This document shows positions 40,633 through 49,172 of a stretch of DNA of 64,000 nucleotides, one piece after another. The position numbers and the translations under genes were made by a program. Each line of letters begins with the position of its first letter. Within the stretch, counting starts at the first letter, position 1. Source of the stretch: Chrysophaeum taylorii (lineage: Eukaryota > Sar > Pelagophyceae > Pelagomonadales > Pelagomonadaceae); the NCBI GenBank assembly GCA_029834535.1, contig JAQMWT010000384.1, forward strand, positions 1 to 64,000, given 5' to 3'. Below the pieces are notes generated by a model. The model was not told where the DNA came from, ran no database searches, and saw nothing but the letters and a program-made list of their open reading frames with translations.

Positions 40633-40819
40633 TAGAGATAGAAAAATTTGATTTAGGGTTAGTACCCCCCCCCTCTCTATCACGCACACACCCAACCACC
40701 AATAAAATCGCTGTGTCGAACACCGTGCTGCTCTTTGTGTCGTTAGAGACAGGGCGTCAGGGCAGCACTACCACTGCCATCATTCTCTACCAGGACCACA
40801 GTGATTTTTCCTGTCTCTA
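40633..40819 (+). repeat. R(+) 3' LTR
   Basis: 187 bp starting TAGAGATAG and ending CTGTCTCTA. The TAGAGA/TCTCTA inverted ends replace the usual TG/CA. It is followed by the duplicated target GCATT. Confidence 0.87.
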
Positions 40820-41022
40820 GCATTGGCAATCATGTCACAACACAAGTCAGGAGACAAAGACAAAAGAAAATTGGTTTGATGCGCCGTGAAATTATTGGCG
40901 CGTGCCAATTCTCTTTGATAGTAATGTCGAAGTCGACCAACACGTGGGTCGTATATCAACATGTTCGCAGATCCACGAATGGTGGGAGTAGGAGTATAAA
41001 TGGAGTGTACCTTAGCACCCAT
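40820..41022 (-). mobile_element. V element copy 2, segment between R(+) and LINE
   Basis: A 200-bp piece of V, read on the minus strand. Its end at 40962-41022 matches window positions 1-60 of copy 1. It is bounded by the R(+) insertion (GCATT) and by the LINE start. Confidence 0.75.
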
Positions 41023-41122
41023 TACCCTTACCCTTGCGATCGTTAACCTTATGGTTGCGATGGAGGACGGCGCCTAATACGCTTGCTCCCTGCGGCGGCC
41101 CCGGCCGTCCCGGAGTGAGACG

Positions 41123-42673
41123 GTGCCTGCCCGCCTCCCGGGCTGGCCGGTTAGCACCCGGAAAGTCTGCGCTGGGATGGGGTTCGCTCGGTTGGGTAGA
41201 ACGCGACGGACGGGTCGATTATTCGTGGACCAAAACGTTCGCGGTCTGCGACGCGACGAGAAGAAGGAAGAGTTGTTCGCATCTTTACGGCGGCGGGACA
41301 TCTTCGCGGCCACGTTGCAGGAGACGTTGCTCACCGGCAACGAGTCGCTCGAGCGACACGGCTACGTCGCTGTTTGTTCCGGTTTGGCAGCCTCCGAGCA
41401 GTCTTCCCGCGGCAGCCAGGGTGTGGCCGTGGTGCTGTTCCCTGCGGCGCAACAGGCGTGGCACGCGAGCGGCAGCACCGTTATCCGCGCATCTGCGCGA
41501 GTTATTGCGCTGCGACTAGATGTCCAGGACGATGACGATCGAGACCTCGGCCTCTTCGTCATGAGCGCTTACGCTCCAGTCGGAACCGCGCCTGACGAGA
41601 AGTGGGACGCGTTCTTCGACGACATTGACCTTGCGCTTCAAGCGCGGCGGCCGGACGACATCCTCGTCCTGGGGATGGACGGGAACGCGGCTCTCGGCGT
41701 GCGCTCCAAGTACGTCGTCGACGGCCCCTGTGGGCCCTACGGGGCGCCTTACGTCAACAACGCTGGCCGCCGTCTCCACACGTTCCTCGCAACACGGCGT
41801 CTGGCGTCGGTCGGCACGTTCTTCCGCAAGCGCGCCTACGCGTCGTGGCTGCACCCGCGCTTCTGGAAAACGCACCAGCTCGATCACATGATCTCACGGC
41901 GGCGCGACGTGCACCGGTTCGCTGATGTGGGTTTGACCAGCAGCCTCGTGGACTCGGACCACCGCGCTCTCAAGTGCATCCTGCGCGTCAAAGTCCGCCT
42001 CGCACGGCCTCCTGGCACACGGCCCTCTCTGGCGCGCCTCGACTACGCTCCCCTGCGCTCAGAAAGCACGCGCTTCGGATTCCGGCGCCGGTGGTGCTCG
42101 AAAGTGCTCGACATCTTCGGCTTGGGCCGTGGGTCACATCGCAACGCGACCGACGACGCACCGACCGACGCCACGGACGAGGTACCCGACGCCGACCAGG
42201 GCTCGCCGTCCTCGCCGTACTCCCGCCTTGCGCGGGCGGCGGCCTCGGCCTCTGACGCCTTACTGCCGAAGACCCGACGCCTCCGACCCGGATGGTTTGA
42301 GGACGCGGCGGAAGAGCTCCAGCCTCTGATCGAGCGACGCAACTCCCTCCACGCGTTTGTGCTCTCGCTCGGTGCCCGGCGCCGTCTTCGCTCGCCGTCC
42401 ACGATCCTCGACGACCTTCGGGCGATCAAGTCGCGGCTCGCGAAGGCCGTAGCACGGGCGAAAGAGCGATGGATTACTCGTCTGTGCGCCGGACTCGACG
42501 CGGGAAGCGAGTCGCTCGGCGGCACCTCGAAATACTGGAATACGGTCGGACGGCTCCGACGCGGTCTCACGAAGACCACGTTGGCTAGGCAGGTGCAGAT
42601 AACGAAGGCCGACGGTAGCAGGTGCTCGTCGCCACAGGAGAACGCCGACGTGTTCAACGCGCACTTTAAGTAG
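41123..42673 (+). CDS. LINE AP-like endonuclease and linker
   Basis: The open frame starts in the 5' region and contains the endonuclease/exonuclease/phosphatase fold: VDQNVRGLRRDEKKEEL, LQETLL (the Glu of the metal site), VMSAYAPVG, ILVLGMDGNAALGV (the Asp/Asn pair), and HQLDHMISRRR...DSDHRALKC (the Asp-His end). It nicks the target DNA to prime reverse transcription. The linker continues to a TAG at 42671-42673. Downstream LINE sequence goes on in the same frame with one more stop near 42776 before the Helitron piece, so this copy is inactive. The start is uncertain; the first Met at 41123 is upstream of the endonuclease fold. Confidence 0.85.
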   Translation: MPARLPGWPVSTRKVCAGMGFARLGRTRRTGRLFVDQNVRGLRRDEKKEELFASLRRRDIFAATLQETLLTGNESLERHGYVAVCSGLAASEQSSRGSQGVAVVLFPAAQQAWHASGSTVIRASARVIALRLDVQDDDDRDLGLFVMSAYAPVGTAPDEKWDAFFDDIDLALQARRPDDILVLGMDGNAALGVRSKYVVDGPCGPYGAPYVNNAGRRLHTFLATRRLASVGTFFRKRAYASWLHPRFWKTHQLDHMISRRRDVHRFADVGLTSSLVDSDHRALKCILRVKVRLARPPGTRPSLARLDYAPLRSESTRFGFRRRWCSKVLDIFGLGRGSHRNATDDAPTDATDEVPDADQGSPSSPYSRLARAAASASDALLPKTRRLRPGWFEDAAEELQPLIERRNSLHAFVLSLGARRRLRSPSTILDDLRAIKSRLAKAVARAKERWITRLCAGLDAGSESLGGTSKYWNTVGRLRRGLTKTTLARQVQITKADGSRCSSPQENADVFNAHFK

Positions 42674-42872
42674 CTCAACAGTCGACAAGCTCGCTACGAC
42701 CCCACCGTGATCAACGACGTTGACCAGTTGCCGATCCGTCCGGAACTCGGGGAACCACCGATGCAGGAGGAGAAATAACGGGCCGTTGGTCAGCTGAATT
42801 GCACCGCGCCCGGCGAATCGGGCCTGCGCGCGGAGGTCTGGAAGGCGCTCGCCACCGACGCTCGCACGCTCC

Positions 42873-43845
42873 CGGGGCGTGAGAATGGCGCGCTGAAAGA
42901 GCCGCCGCGGGTCGTGGAAATAGTCTGAGAGGTCGCCGTAGACGGCTTGGAGGATCAATGCCTTGGCTCGCGGGCCTACATGATCCTTACCCTAAATCGA
43001 GGGACAGACAAACAATCATACCCCACAAACCCACCCACATCCTTCATGCTCCCCACACACACCCCCCCCTCTTAGCAGTCGACATTTAAAGACAGACAAA
43101 CAAACAAACAAACAGACAGACAAACATCTGTCGATTAGTAGTTAGGACTAACTAGATACATACAAGTGCAGGCCAGTAAGTTCACCTAGTCCCAATCTCT
43201 AACCCCAGTAAGTTCACCTGGTCCCAGTAAGTTCACCTGGTCAGTAAGTTCACCTAGTCCAAATCTCTAACCCCAGTAAGTTCGATGTAAACCCAATCGT
43301 GCTCACACAAACTCCTTTGAGCTCGTCGCTCTCACCCCCGCCAATCCAAGCTGCTTTGATCCGCACGCGCCGCCAGCCCTTGAGTTTACTCTAAAAACCC
43401 CAGTAAGCTCACCTGGTCCCAGTAAGTTCACCTGGTCACTCAGCTCACCTAGTCCCAATCTCAAACCCCAGTAAGTTCACCTGGTCCCAGCAAGCTCACC
43501 TACAGTGCGCGTGTAGACGCCGGGAGGGGGCTTATCGGTATTGCGCAGCACGTGTGGGGTAGGGTGGAGTCGTCGACCCAGAAGAGGATATCCTCGGGGT
43601 TGCCGATCGACAGAGAGCCACGTAGAGCTGGACGTGGCAGAAGACGGGCTTCGCCTAGAGGACGCCGACCTCGCGGGGCGTCAGGCCCTGGCTCTCCCAG
43701 TAAGTTCACCTGGTCACTCAGCTCACCTAGTCCCAATCTCAAACCCCAGTAAGTTCACCTGGTCCCAGCAAGCTCACCTACAGTGCGCGTGTAGACGCCG
43801 GGAGGGGGCTTATCGGTATTGCGCAGCACGTGTGGGGAAGGGTGA
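42873..43845 (-). mobile_element. Permuted Helitron piece (H1) inside the LINE
   Basis: Inserted between LINE codons before and after the linker. Read on the minus strand it contains, in order, the helicase C-terminal part (43845-43500, partly duplicated), the 3'-end repeat block (down to 43163, ending CCTGCACTTG), then directly the 5'-end block (43162-42960) and then the helicase middle (YFHDPRRLFQRAILTPR, near 42873-42960). The order is therefore circularly permuted compared with H3. LINE sequence resumes at about 43846. Confidence 0.8.
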
Positions 43846-45370
43846 GCGTGTAGTCCTCGAGTTCTGGGAGTCCGAAGTCCAGCCGGCCGAGTGGGACGTA
43901 GGCCTCCTCGGGATTCTCCCCAAAAAGGGGGACCTCTCCCTGCCGGGCAACTACCGCGGGATCATGATGCTCGAGGTCGCGAAGAAGATCGATTCGAACA
44001 TCGTCCGTGCGCGACTCAACGTCATCTGCGAGGCCCTCGATCACGAGTCCCAATGTGGCTTCCGACCCGAGCGCGGTACGTCCGACGCCACCTTCTCGCT
44101 CAAGCTAGCGCTGAAGAAGAGGCGTGAGCACGGTCAGGACTCGTGTGTACTGTTCATCGATTTCGTTAAGGCGTTCGACCGCGTCCCGCGAGAGCTTCTC
44201 TGGGAGGTGCTCCTGAAGTTCGGCGTCCCGCCGAAGCTCGTCGAAGTCATCAAGGGCCTCCACCGAATCCAGGTCCACTTCTCGGTCAGCGGTGTCGTCG
44301 CCTCGGTTGACTCGATCATCGGCGTCAAGCAGGGCGACGTCCTGGGCCCCGTCCTGTTCGTGGTGTTCATGGCGGCACTGACGACGTCGTTTCGACGACG
44401 CCATGGCCGCGCCCCGTGTGTCTACCGTACGCGGAAAGACTTTCAGATGACGAACAGGGGTTGGTCCGCTCGCGGCGACGAGTTTCCCTTCGATGAATCG
44501 GCGTACGCCTACGACGCTGCCTTTCTCTTCTGGGACCGCCACATCGCCGCCAGCGAGACGCCGCGCCTCATCGAACACTGCGACGCCTGGGGCATGGAGG
44601 TGCATTGCGGCAACCGACACACGAAAGCGGCGTCCAAAACGGAGATGCTGTTCGTCGCTCGCCTGGCACACCTGTACGGCGACCCAAAGTCGTTCGACGA
44701 CACGAACCTCTCGGACATCGAGCTCGGGCGCGGCCGCTTCATACCGGTCGTCGACCAGTTTAAGTACCTCGGCTCGGTCTTCTCGCGCGACTGCCGCGAC
44801 GACTCAGACGTCGACGCGCGGATCAAGAAGGCGTCTCAGGCCTTCGGTGCCTTGCGGGACTGCACCTTCGCCTCGAAGTCCGTCTCTGCTCGCGCCAAGC
44901 GCCTCGTCTATGTCTCGCTCGTCCTGGCCATCCTCGTTCACGGTGCGGAATCGTGGTGCCTCACCGAGGTCCTGTTCCACCGGCTGCGGTGTTTCCACGC
45001 GCAGTGCGCCCGCGTCATGTGTCGTGTGACCCGGAAACACACCTGGTTCCACCACATCTCAACGGAGATCCTGCTGCGGCGCCTCGGCCTCGAGTCCATC
45101 GACGTCTACGTCACGCGCCGCCAGCTCCGCTGGGCCGGTCACGTCGCCCGCGTGCCCTTCTCCCGACTCCCTCGCAAGATGCTCTCGTCTTGTGTCCGCT
45201 CCGAGCGCCCACCGCGGGCTCCGCAGATGACGTACGGGAGGACGCTCGCCAAGGCACTCCGGAAATGCGACATCCCCTTCAACTTGTGGCACGACCTCGC
45301 ACAAGACCGCGCGCAGTGGCGGTCCGCCATCCACGCCCTTTCATCCCTCGCCTCTACCCCAACTGTGTGA
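43846..45370 (+). CDS. LINE reverse transcriptase
   Basis: RT motifs: AEWDVGLLGILPKKGDLSLP, NYRGIMMLEVAKK, CGFRPERGTSDATF, FIDFVKAFDRVPRELLW (catalytic Asp), GVKQGDVLGPVLFVVF, and YAYDAAFLF in place of the usual YADDAALL, so the second catalytic Asp pair is altered to Tyr-Asp. The C-terminal part has CFHAQCARVMC and RRQLRWAGHVARVPFSRLPR, common in RTE-type and related LINEs. It ends with a TGA at 45368-45370. The frame is the same as the endonuclease part. The segment 44736-45459 is the parent-like sequence of the inverted fragment at 11158-11879. Confidence 0.88.
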
Positions 45371-45459
45371 TTTTTGCTCTGTGATCCTGGACCGGCTACT
45401 GCCGGCCCAGCCTGGCTCCCATGCCCGGGAGAGGTCCGAAGTTAGTTAGTTAGTTAGTT
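45371..45459 (+). repeat. LINE 3' UTR and GTTA tail
   Basis: About 90 bp with an inverted repeat (GGACCGGCTACTGCCGGCCC) and CCTGGCTCCCATGCCCGGGA, ending in four to five GTTA units. The four short elements and the fragment at 11656-11879 carry the same end, so it is probably recognised by the LINE RT. Confidence 0.8.
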
Positions 45460-46038
45460 CATCTGCCTATCACTGGAAGTAATGAAGCCCAAGTACTTGC
45501 TTTGAGACAGATGCATATCGCTTTGGGCAAGAGAACGGTCGACAAACTCGAGAAGGTTAGCCTTGGAATAAACGATTAGAGGGTCCTGTAACACATGGGA
45601 ACTGCGCGAGACAAGTGTGCTAATTAAGCGACACGTGTCTGTTACTTCGCTAGCATGATGGTAGGCTTGGCAGAGCCAGATAGAGCCAGCTGCAGGTACC
45701 AAAATAGCAGTCTTATCGACTCCACTCTGATGCGACTGTAGCGTGTAGGTCTCACCAAAAGGATTGATTGCATGATATTTGGAGGAAGGATTGGTGACTG
45801 TGATGTCACCACCTGTGTGCCTTCCACCTGCGATGTAGTAGATAGAAGTGGTTGAGGATTTGTTTAGGAATAACCTGTGTGAGGATTGGTTAGTTTCGAA
45901 CGTAGTAATACGAAAAGACACAGGTAAGATAGTTGAATTTGGAAGCAAATGTCCGAGGATGTTATATAAGAGAACGAAAACCTTGAGTTCAATGGGGGAT
46001 GTCATGCAGGATAAGGGTTGTCTGGAATTAGTTAAAAA
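45460..46038 (-). mobile_element. V element copy 2, segment between LINE and Helitron H2
   Basis: Clear similarity to 60-640 of V copy 1 at DNA and protein level (shared GGRHTGGDITV and SSHVLxDxxxV). It ends at the H2 3' terminus. The V sequence continues beyond H2 at 57129. Confidence 0.82.
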
Positions 46039-46349
46039 CAAGTGCAGGCCAGTAAGTTCACATAGTCCCAATCTCTAACCCCGCTAAGTTCACCTGGTCC
46101 CAGTAAGCTCACCTGGTCAGTATGTTCACCTCGTCACAATCTCCAATCCCAGTAAGTTCGGTGTAAACCCACTCGTGCTCACATCCACTCACCCCACTCT
46201 ACCGTGAGCTCGTCGCTCTCACCCCCGCCAATCTAAGCTGCTTTGATCCGCACACGCCGCTAACCTTTGAGTTCACTCTAAAAACCCCAGTAAGTTCACC
46301 TGGTCCCAGTAAGTTCACCTGGTCCCAGTAAGTTCACCTGGTCCCAGTA

Positions 46350-47330
46350 AGTTCACCTATAGTGCGCGTGTAGACGCCGGGAGGGGGCTTATCGGTATTG
46401 CGCAGCACGTGTGGGGTAGGGTGGATTCGTCGACCCATAAGAGTATATCCTCGGGGTTGCCGACTCGACAGAGAGCCACGTGGAGCTGGACGTGGCAGAA
46501 GACGGGCTTGGGCAAGAGGACGCCGACCTTGCGGGGTGTCTGCAACTAGCTCTTGTTGGTCGTTTGGCGTCGGCGGGCCTTAAGGGATACTGGTTGGAGG
46601 AGCCTCGGTGACACGACACGATCGATCCTGTGTCGGGTGCCGTTGCAGTGGCCGTGCGGCGGGTCGAGGTTGAACTAACTAACTAACTTCAGACCTCTCC
46701 CGAGCATGGGAGCCAGGCCGGACCGACAGGAGCCAGTCCGGAATCACGGGCCTGTAGACGAGGGGCGCCGAAAGGTGGGTCGGCGGAGAGTGATCATCAA
46801 GCTTGTCGCCATGCGACGAGGAGACCGCGATGTGACTGACAACCAACTCGTCGATAACCTTCCGTCTGCGCCCCCCGGCCATACCCCGCCCCACTGCGAA
46901 CGTTCCGGCTGCCAACCGGCCCGCCCGGGAGGCGAATAGGTGCCAACCTACGCCGGGAGAGCGGATGCCCTCGCAAGGCTCAGGATTCATGAGGCACCGT
47001 CCTCCATCGCAACCATGCGGTCGGCGATCAGGGTAAGGTGGTTGAGGTTGCGAAGACATTAAGCTCGCGATCAAAGTCAGCATGCCGTTGGTGGTCAGGG
47101 AGTTGAAAACTCGACTGTAAAGAGCGAGGAGTCGTCTTCCGACCCAACCTAGTCGGCCGAAAAGAACTCCGGCGCCTCGTCTCCGGGAAAGGCCGCGGTC
47201 ATGCGCGCGTTGTCAGCATCGACAACATCGTTTCGACGGGGCGTGAGAATGGCGCGCTGAAAGAGCCGCCGTGGGTCGTGGAAATAGTCTGCGAGGTCGC
47301 CGTACACGGCTTGGAGGATCAATGTCTGGC
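46350..47330 (-). pseudogene. Helitron helicase (PIF1-like) C-terminal part, H2
   Basis: The minus strand encodes VYGD.ADYFHDPRRLFQRAILTPR, matching the segment of Helitron helicases before their last motifs, and further on TPRKVGVLLPKPVFCHVQLHVAL with C-R-V-G-N-P after it, the conserved end of PIF1/Helitron helicases. A short element interrupts it at 46673-47043 and frame changes occur. The Walker A motif and the Rep domain are absent. The four copies in the window all keep only this C-terminal part. Confidence 0.8.
46673..47043 (-). mobile_element. Short LINE-derived element, copy 3
   Basis: Same family as 31141-31507, inserted in the H2 helicase remnant. A duplicated GAGGTTG lies at 46666-46672 and 47044-47050, and H3 (near 57970) shows the empty site GGTCGAGGTTGCGAAG. 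The ~103-codon frame is open (46679-46990, minus). Confidence 0.88.
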
Positions 47331-47339
47331 TCGCGCGCC

Positions 47340-47580
47340 TACTTGAGCCTTACCCTGATTCGGGGGACAAACGCAACAAACCCACCCACATCCTTCATGC
47401 CCCCCATACACACCCCCCTCTTAGCAGTCGACATTTAAAGACAAACGCAACACACGTTGCGATACTTATCTCCGCCATTCAGGCACATCCCTCCTACCCC
47501 ACAAACCCACCCACATCCTTCATGCCCCCCACACACCCCCCCCTCTTAGCAGTCGACATTTAAAGACAAACGCAGCGCAA
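47340..47580. repeat. CA/CCC-rich satellite-like modules, block 1
   Basis: Repeated module CCCACCCACATCCTTCATGC ... CTCTTAGCAGTCGACATTTAAAGACAAAC, present twice here, five or more times at 48100-48440, and again at 56974-57115 and 58430-59267. It appears to be part of the Helitron 5' region. No gene. Confidence 0.75.
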
Positions 47581-48072
47581 GTCCACTCCGAATACCTCGC
47601 TCACGCCCGCGGCATCGACGCCATCATCCCCCAGCCGGGTACAGCACCACCGGCTGGCTTCTTGGGCCCTGCCGAACAGCGGTTACGTAGCTACGGCACC
47701 GTCGCCGGCCTCGTCTTTGGTGCCTTCGTTGAGGCCAGCGCGGCGTGCCACGCTCTCGCCCAAACATGCGCAGAGCGCATCGCTGCGCGAACCTGGGTGG
47801 CAAGCGGCTGCGCCAACTTCACAGAGGCAAAGGCGGCCCAAACTCGCCGCATCTACCGTGAGTGGGGGATCGCCAACGCATTAGGCCGGGCTCGCTGTGC
47901 CCTCGCCGCCCTCACCCATGTCGCCGCCTCGGGGAACCCCACCCAGGCCGCCCGATCCCAGCAGGACGTCGCCCTTCGTCGCACATACGTCCGGCGGCAG
48001 CATGCGTACGACCGACGGGCGGGGCCCGTCCTCTCTTCGCCTGCCCCACGACTCGGCGATGACCCCGACTAG
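47581..48072 (+). CDS. Unknown Ala-rich ORF carried in Helitron H2
   Basis: An open frame from about 47581 (first Met at 47662) to the TAG at 48070-48072. It contains FGAFVEASAACHALAQTCAE, TRRIYREWGIANALGRARC, HVAASGNPTQAARSQQDV and RTYVRRQHAYDRRAGP. The sequence is helical and Ala/Arg-rich, with no motif I recognise. It lies on the strand opposite to the helicase remnant. Its 3' half is repeated at 58551-58770 and 58931-59150 in H3, and its end near 58300-58390. It may be the tail of a captured or older mobile-element gene. I assign no function. Confidence 0.45.
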   Translation, partial: VHSEYLAHARGIDAIIPQPGTAPPAGFLGPAEQRLRSYGTVAGLVFGAFVEASAACHALAQTCAERIAARTWVASGCANFTEAKAAQTRRIYREWGIANALGRARCALAALTHVAASGNPTQAARSQQDVALRRTYVRRQHAYDRRAGPVLSSPAPRLGDDPD

Positions 48073-48504
48073 GTCCCGCGTACTTATCTCCGCCCGTCAG
48101 GCACATCCCTCCTATCCCACATACCCACCCACATCCTTCATGCCCCCCACACACACCCCCCTCTTGGCAGTCGACATTTAAGGACAAACCACCCACATCC
48201 TTCATGCACCACACACACACACCCCTCTTAGCAGTCGACCTTTAAAGACAAACCACAGACTAGGTCCTGCATACTTATCTACGCCCGTCAGGCACATCCC
48301 TCCTACCCCACAAAACCACCCACATCCTTCATGCACCACGCACACACACCCCTCTTAGCAATCGACCTTTAATGACAAACCACAAACTTCATGCACCACA
48401 CACACACCCCCCTCTTAGCAGTCGACCTTTAAAGACAAACCACGACTCGGCGATGACCCCGACTAGGTCCCGCATACCTATCTACGCCCGTCAGGCACAT
48501 CCCT
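48073..48504. repeat. CA/CCC-rich modules, block 2, ending at R(-) target site
   Basis: Three to four imperfect tandem units of TAGGTCCYGCRTACTTATC...CGTCAGGCACATCCCT plus the CTCTTAGCAGTCGACxTTTAA module. The last unit is split by R(-) at its TCCCT, which resumes at 56974. No gene is seen. Confidence 0.75.
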
Positions 48505-48694
48505 TAGAGAACAGTAAAAATCACTGTGCCTCTGGTAGAGAATGGTGGCAGTGGTAGTGCTGCCTTTCGTTCTGTCCTCTAACGACACAAAGAGCAGCAC
48601 GGTGTACGACACAGCGATTTTGGGGTTGTTAGGTGTGAGTGTGAGGTTAAGGGAGGGGGGGGGTCCTAACCCTAAATGGAATTTTCTATCTCTA
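48505..48694 (-). repeat. R(-) 3' LTR
   Basis: 190 bp. About four differences from 56783-56973. TAGAGA...TCTCTA ends, followed inward by the TACGCCCTCGCA motif (48693-48704). Confidence 0.9.
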
Positions 48695-49172
48695 CGCCCT
48701 CGCAGATTGAACTCGGTGATGAGCGAAATCTGGGACAAACAAAACAAATGTCTGGCCAAGGACAAATGGATGTCGAGTCGTGAGGAGGCGTTGAAGGAAA
48801 GTGTGCGAAGTGCATGAAAGAGATAGAGGAAAACGAAACGCAGGTAGGTGTGTGTGAGAAAGGAGAAAGAGCGTGAAGTCGAGTGTAGAATAGGTTGAGA
48901 GGGGAAGCAAAAGAAAGAGGGTATTGCAAGAAGAGGTGGATGATCAAAGAAAGGAAAAAGCATCGATCGTGAGTAAGAAGAATAGTGGAGGAAGATGGTA
49001 GGTAGGCTAACGATGAAGTATGGCGAATGTTGTGCGAGAGATCAGATCATCATCTTGCTCCGTGGCTAATGAGATAGGGGACGGTGCGTGCCGGTGGATA
49101 AATCCTAAATGGCTGGGGGAGCATCTGAGTAGAGCGGGTGGTCTAACGAATGATAACAGGAGGGATCATGGG
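48695..49172 (-). other. R(-) purine-rich stretch on the + strand, no gene
   Basis: The counterpart of 40151-40632: pyrimidine-rich on the element strand, with many CTTTCTCC-like runs. Only short overlapping ORFs occur and I support none of them. Confidence 0.55.

Larger units (their letters stand above)
32181..40819 (+). mobile_element. R(+), LTR element without reverse transcriptase
   Basis: An 8.6-kb element with terminal direct repeats of ~186 bp (32181-32365, 40633-40819), target-site duplication GCATT (32176-32180, 40820-40824) and a likely tRNA primer site just inside the 5' repeat. A second copy lies inverted at 48505-56973. Inside are long Pro/Ser/Thr/His-rich ORFs and a coiled-coil segment, with no RT, RNase H, integrase or protease motif in either copy. 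It fits the class of large non-autonomous retrotransposon derivatives. It is inserted in V and carries a short element at 39783-40150. The LTRs differ more than those of R(-), so it looks older. It has several breaks. Confidence 0.85.
41023..45459 (+). mobile_element. LINE, RTE-like, interrupted by a Helitron piece
   Basis: It starts TACCCTTACCCTTGCGATCG and ends in a GTTA repeat. Without the Helitron piece at 42873-43845 it is about 3.5 kb, the usual size of RTE-clade LINEs. It encodes an AP-type endonuclease and an RT in the same frame, and no separate ORF1 is visible. Inserted in V, with at most CAT as target duplication (41020-41022, 45460-45462). The simple-repeat 3' tail, lack of ORF1 and size favour RTE, but the clade is not proven. 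It is the likely partner of the four short elements. Confidence 0.85.

Noticed and set aside
41123-42673. Host AP endonuclease gene
   Set aside because: It is followed in the same frame by a LINE RT after the Helitron piece, and the 5' and 3' ends match the short elements and the LINE fragment at 11158-11879.
43163-43500. CRISPR-like array of ~19-bp direct repeats (AGTAAGTTCACCTGG)
   Set aside because: Spacing is irregular, spacers are the same short strings, no cas genes are near, and the same block sits at the 3' side of every Helitron helicase remnant. It is a Helitron subterminal repeat.
47662-48072. Transposase or Rep protein of the Helitron
   Set aside because: There is no HUH motif or Tyr pair, it is on the strand opposite to the helicase, and its sequence matches no Rep feature I know.
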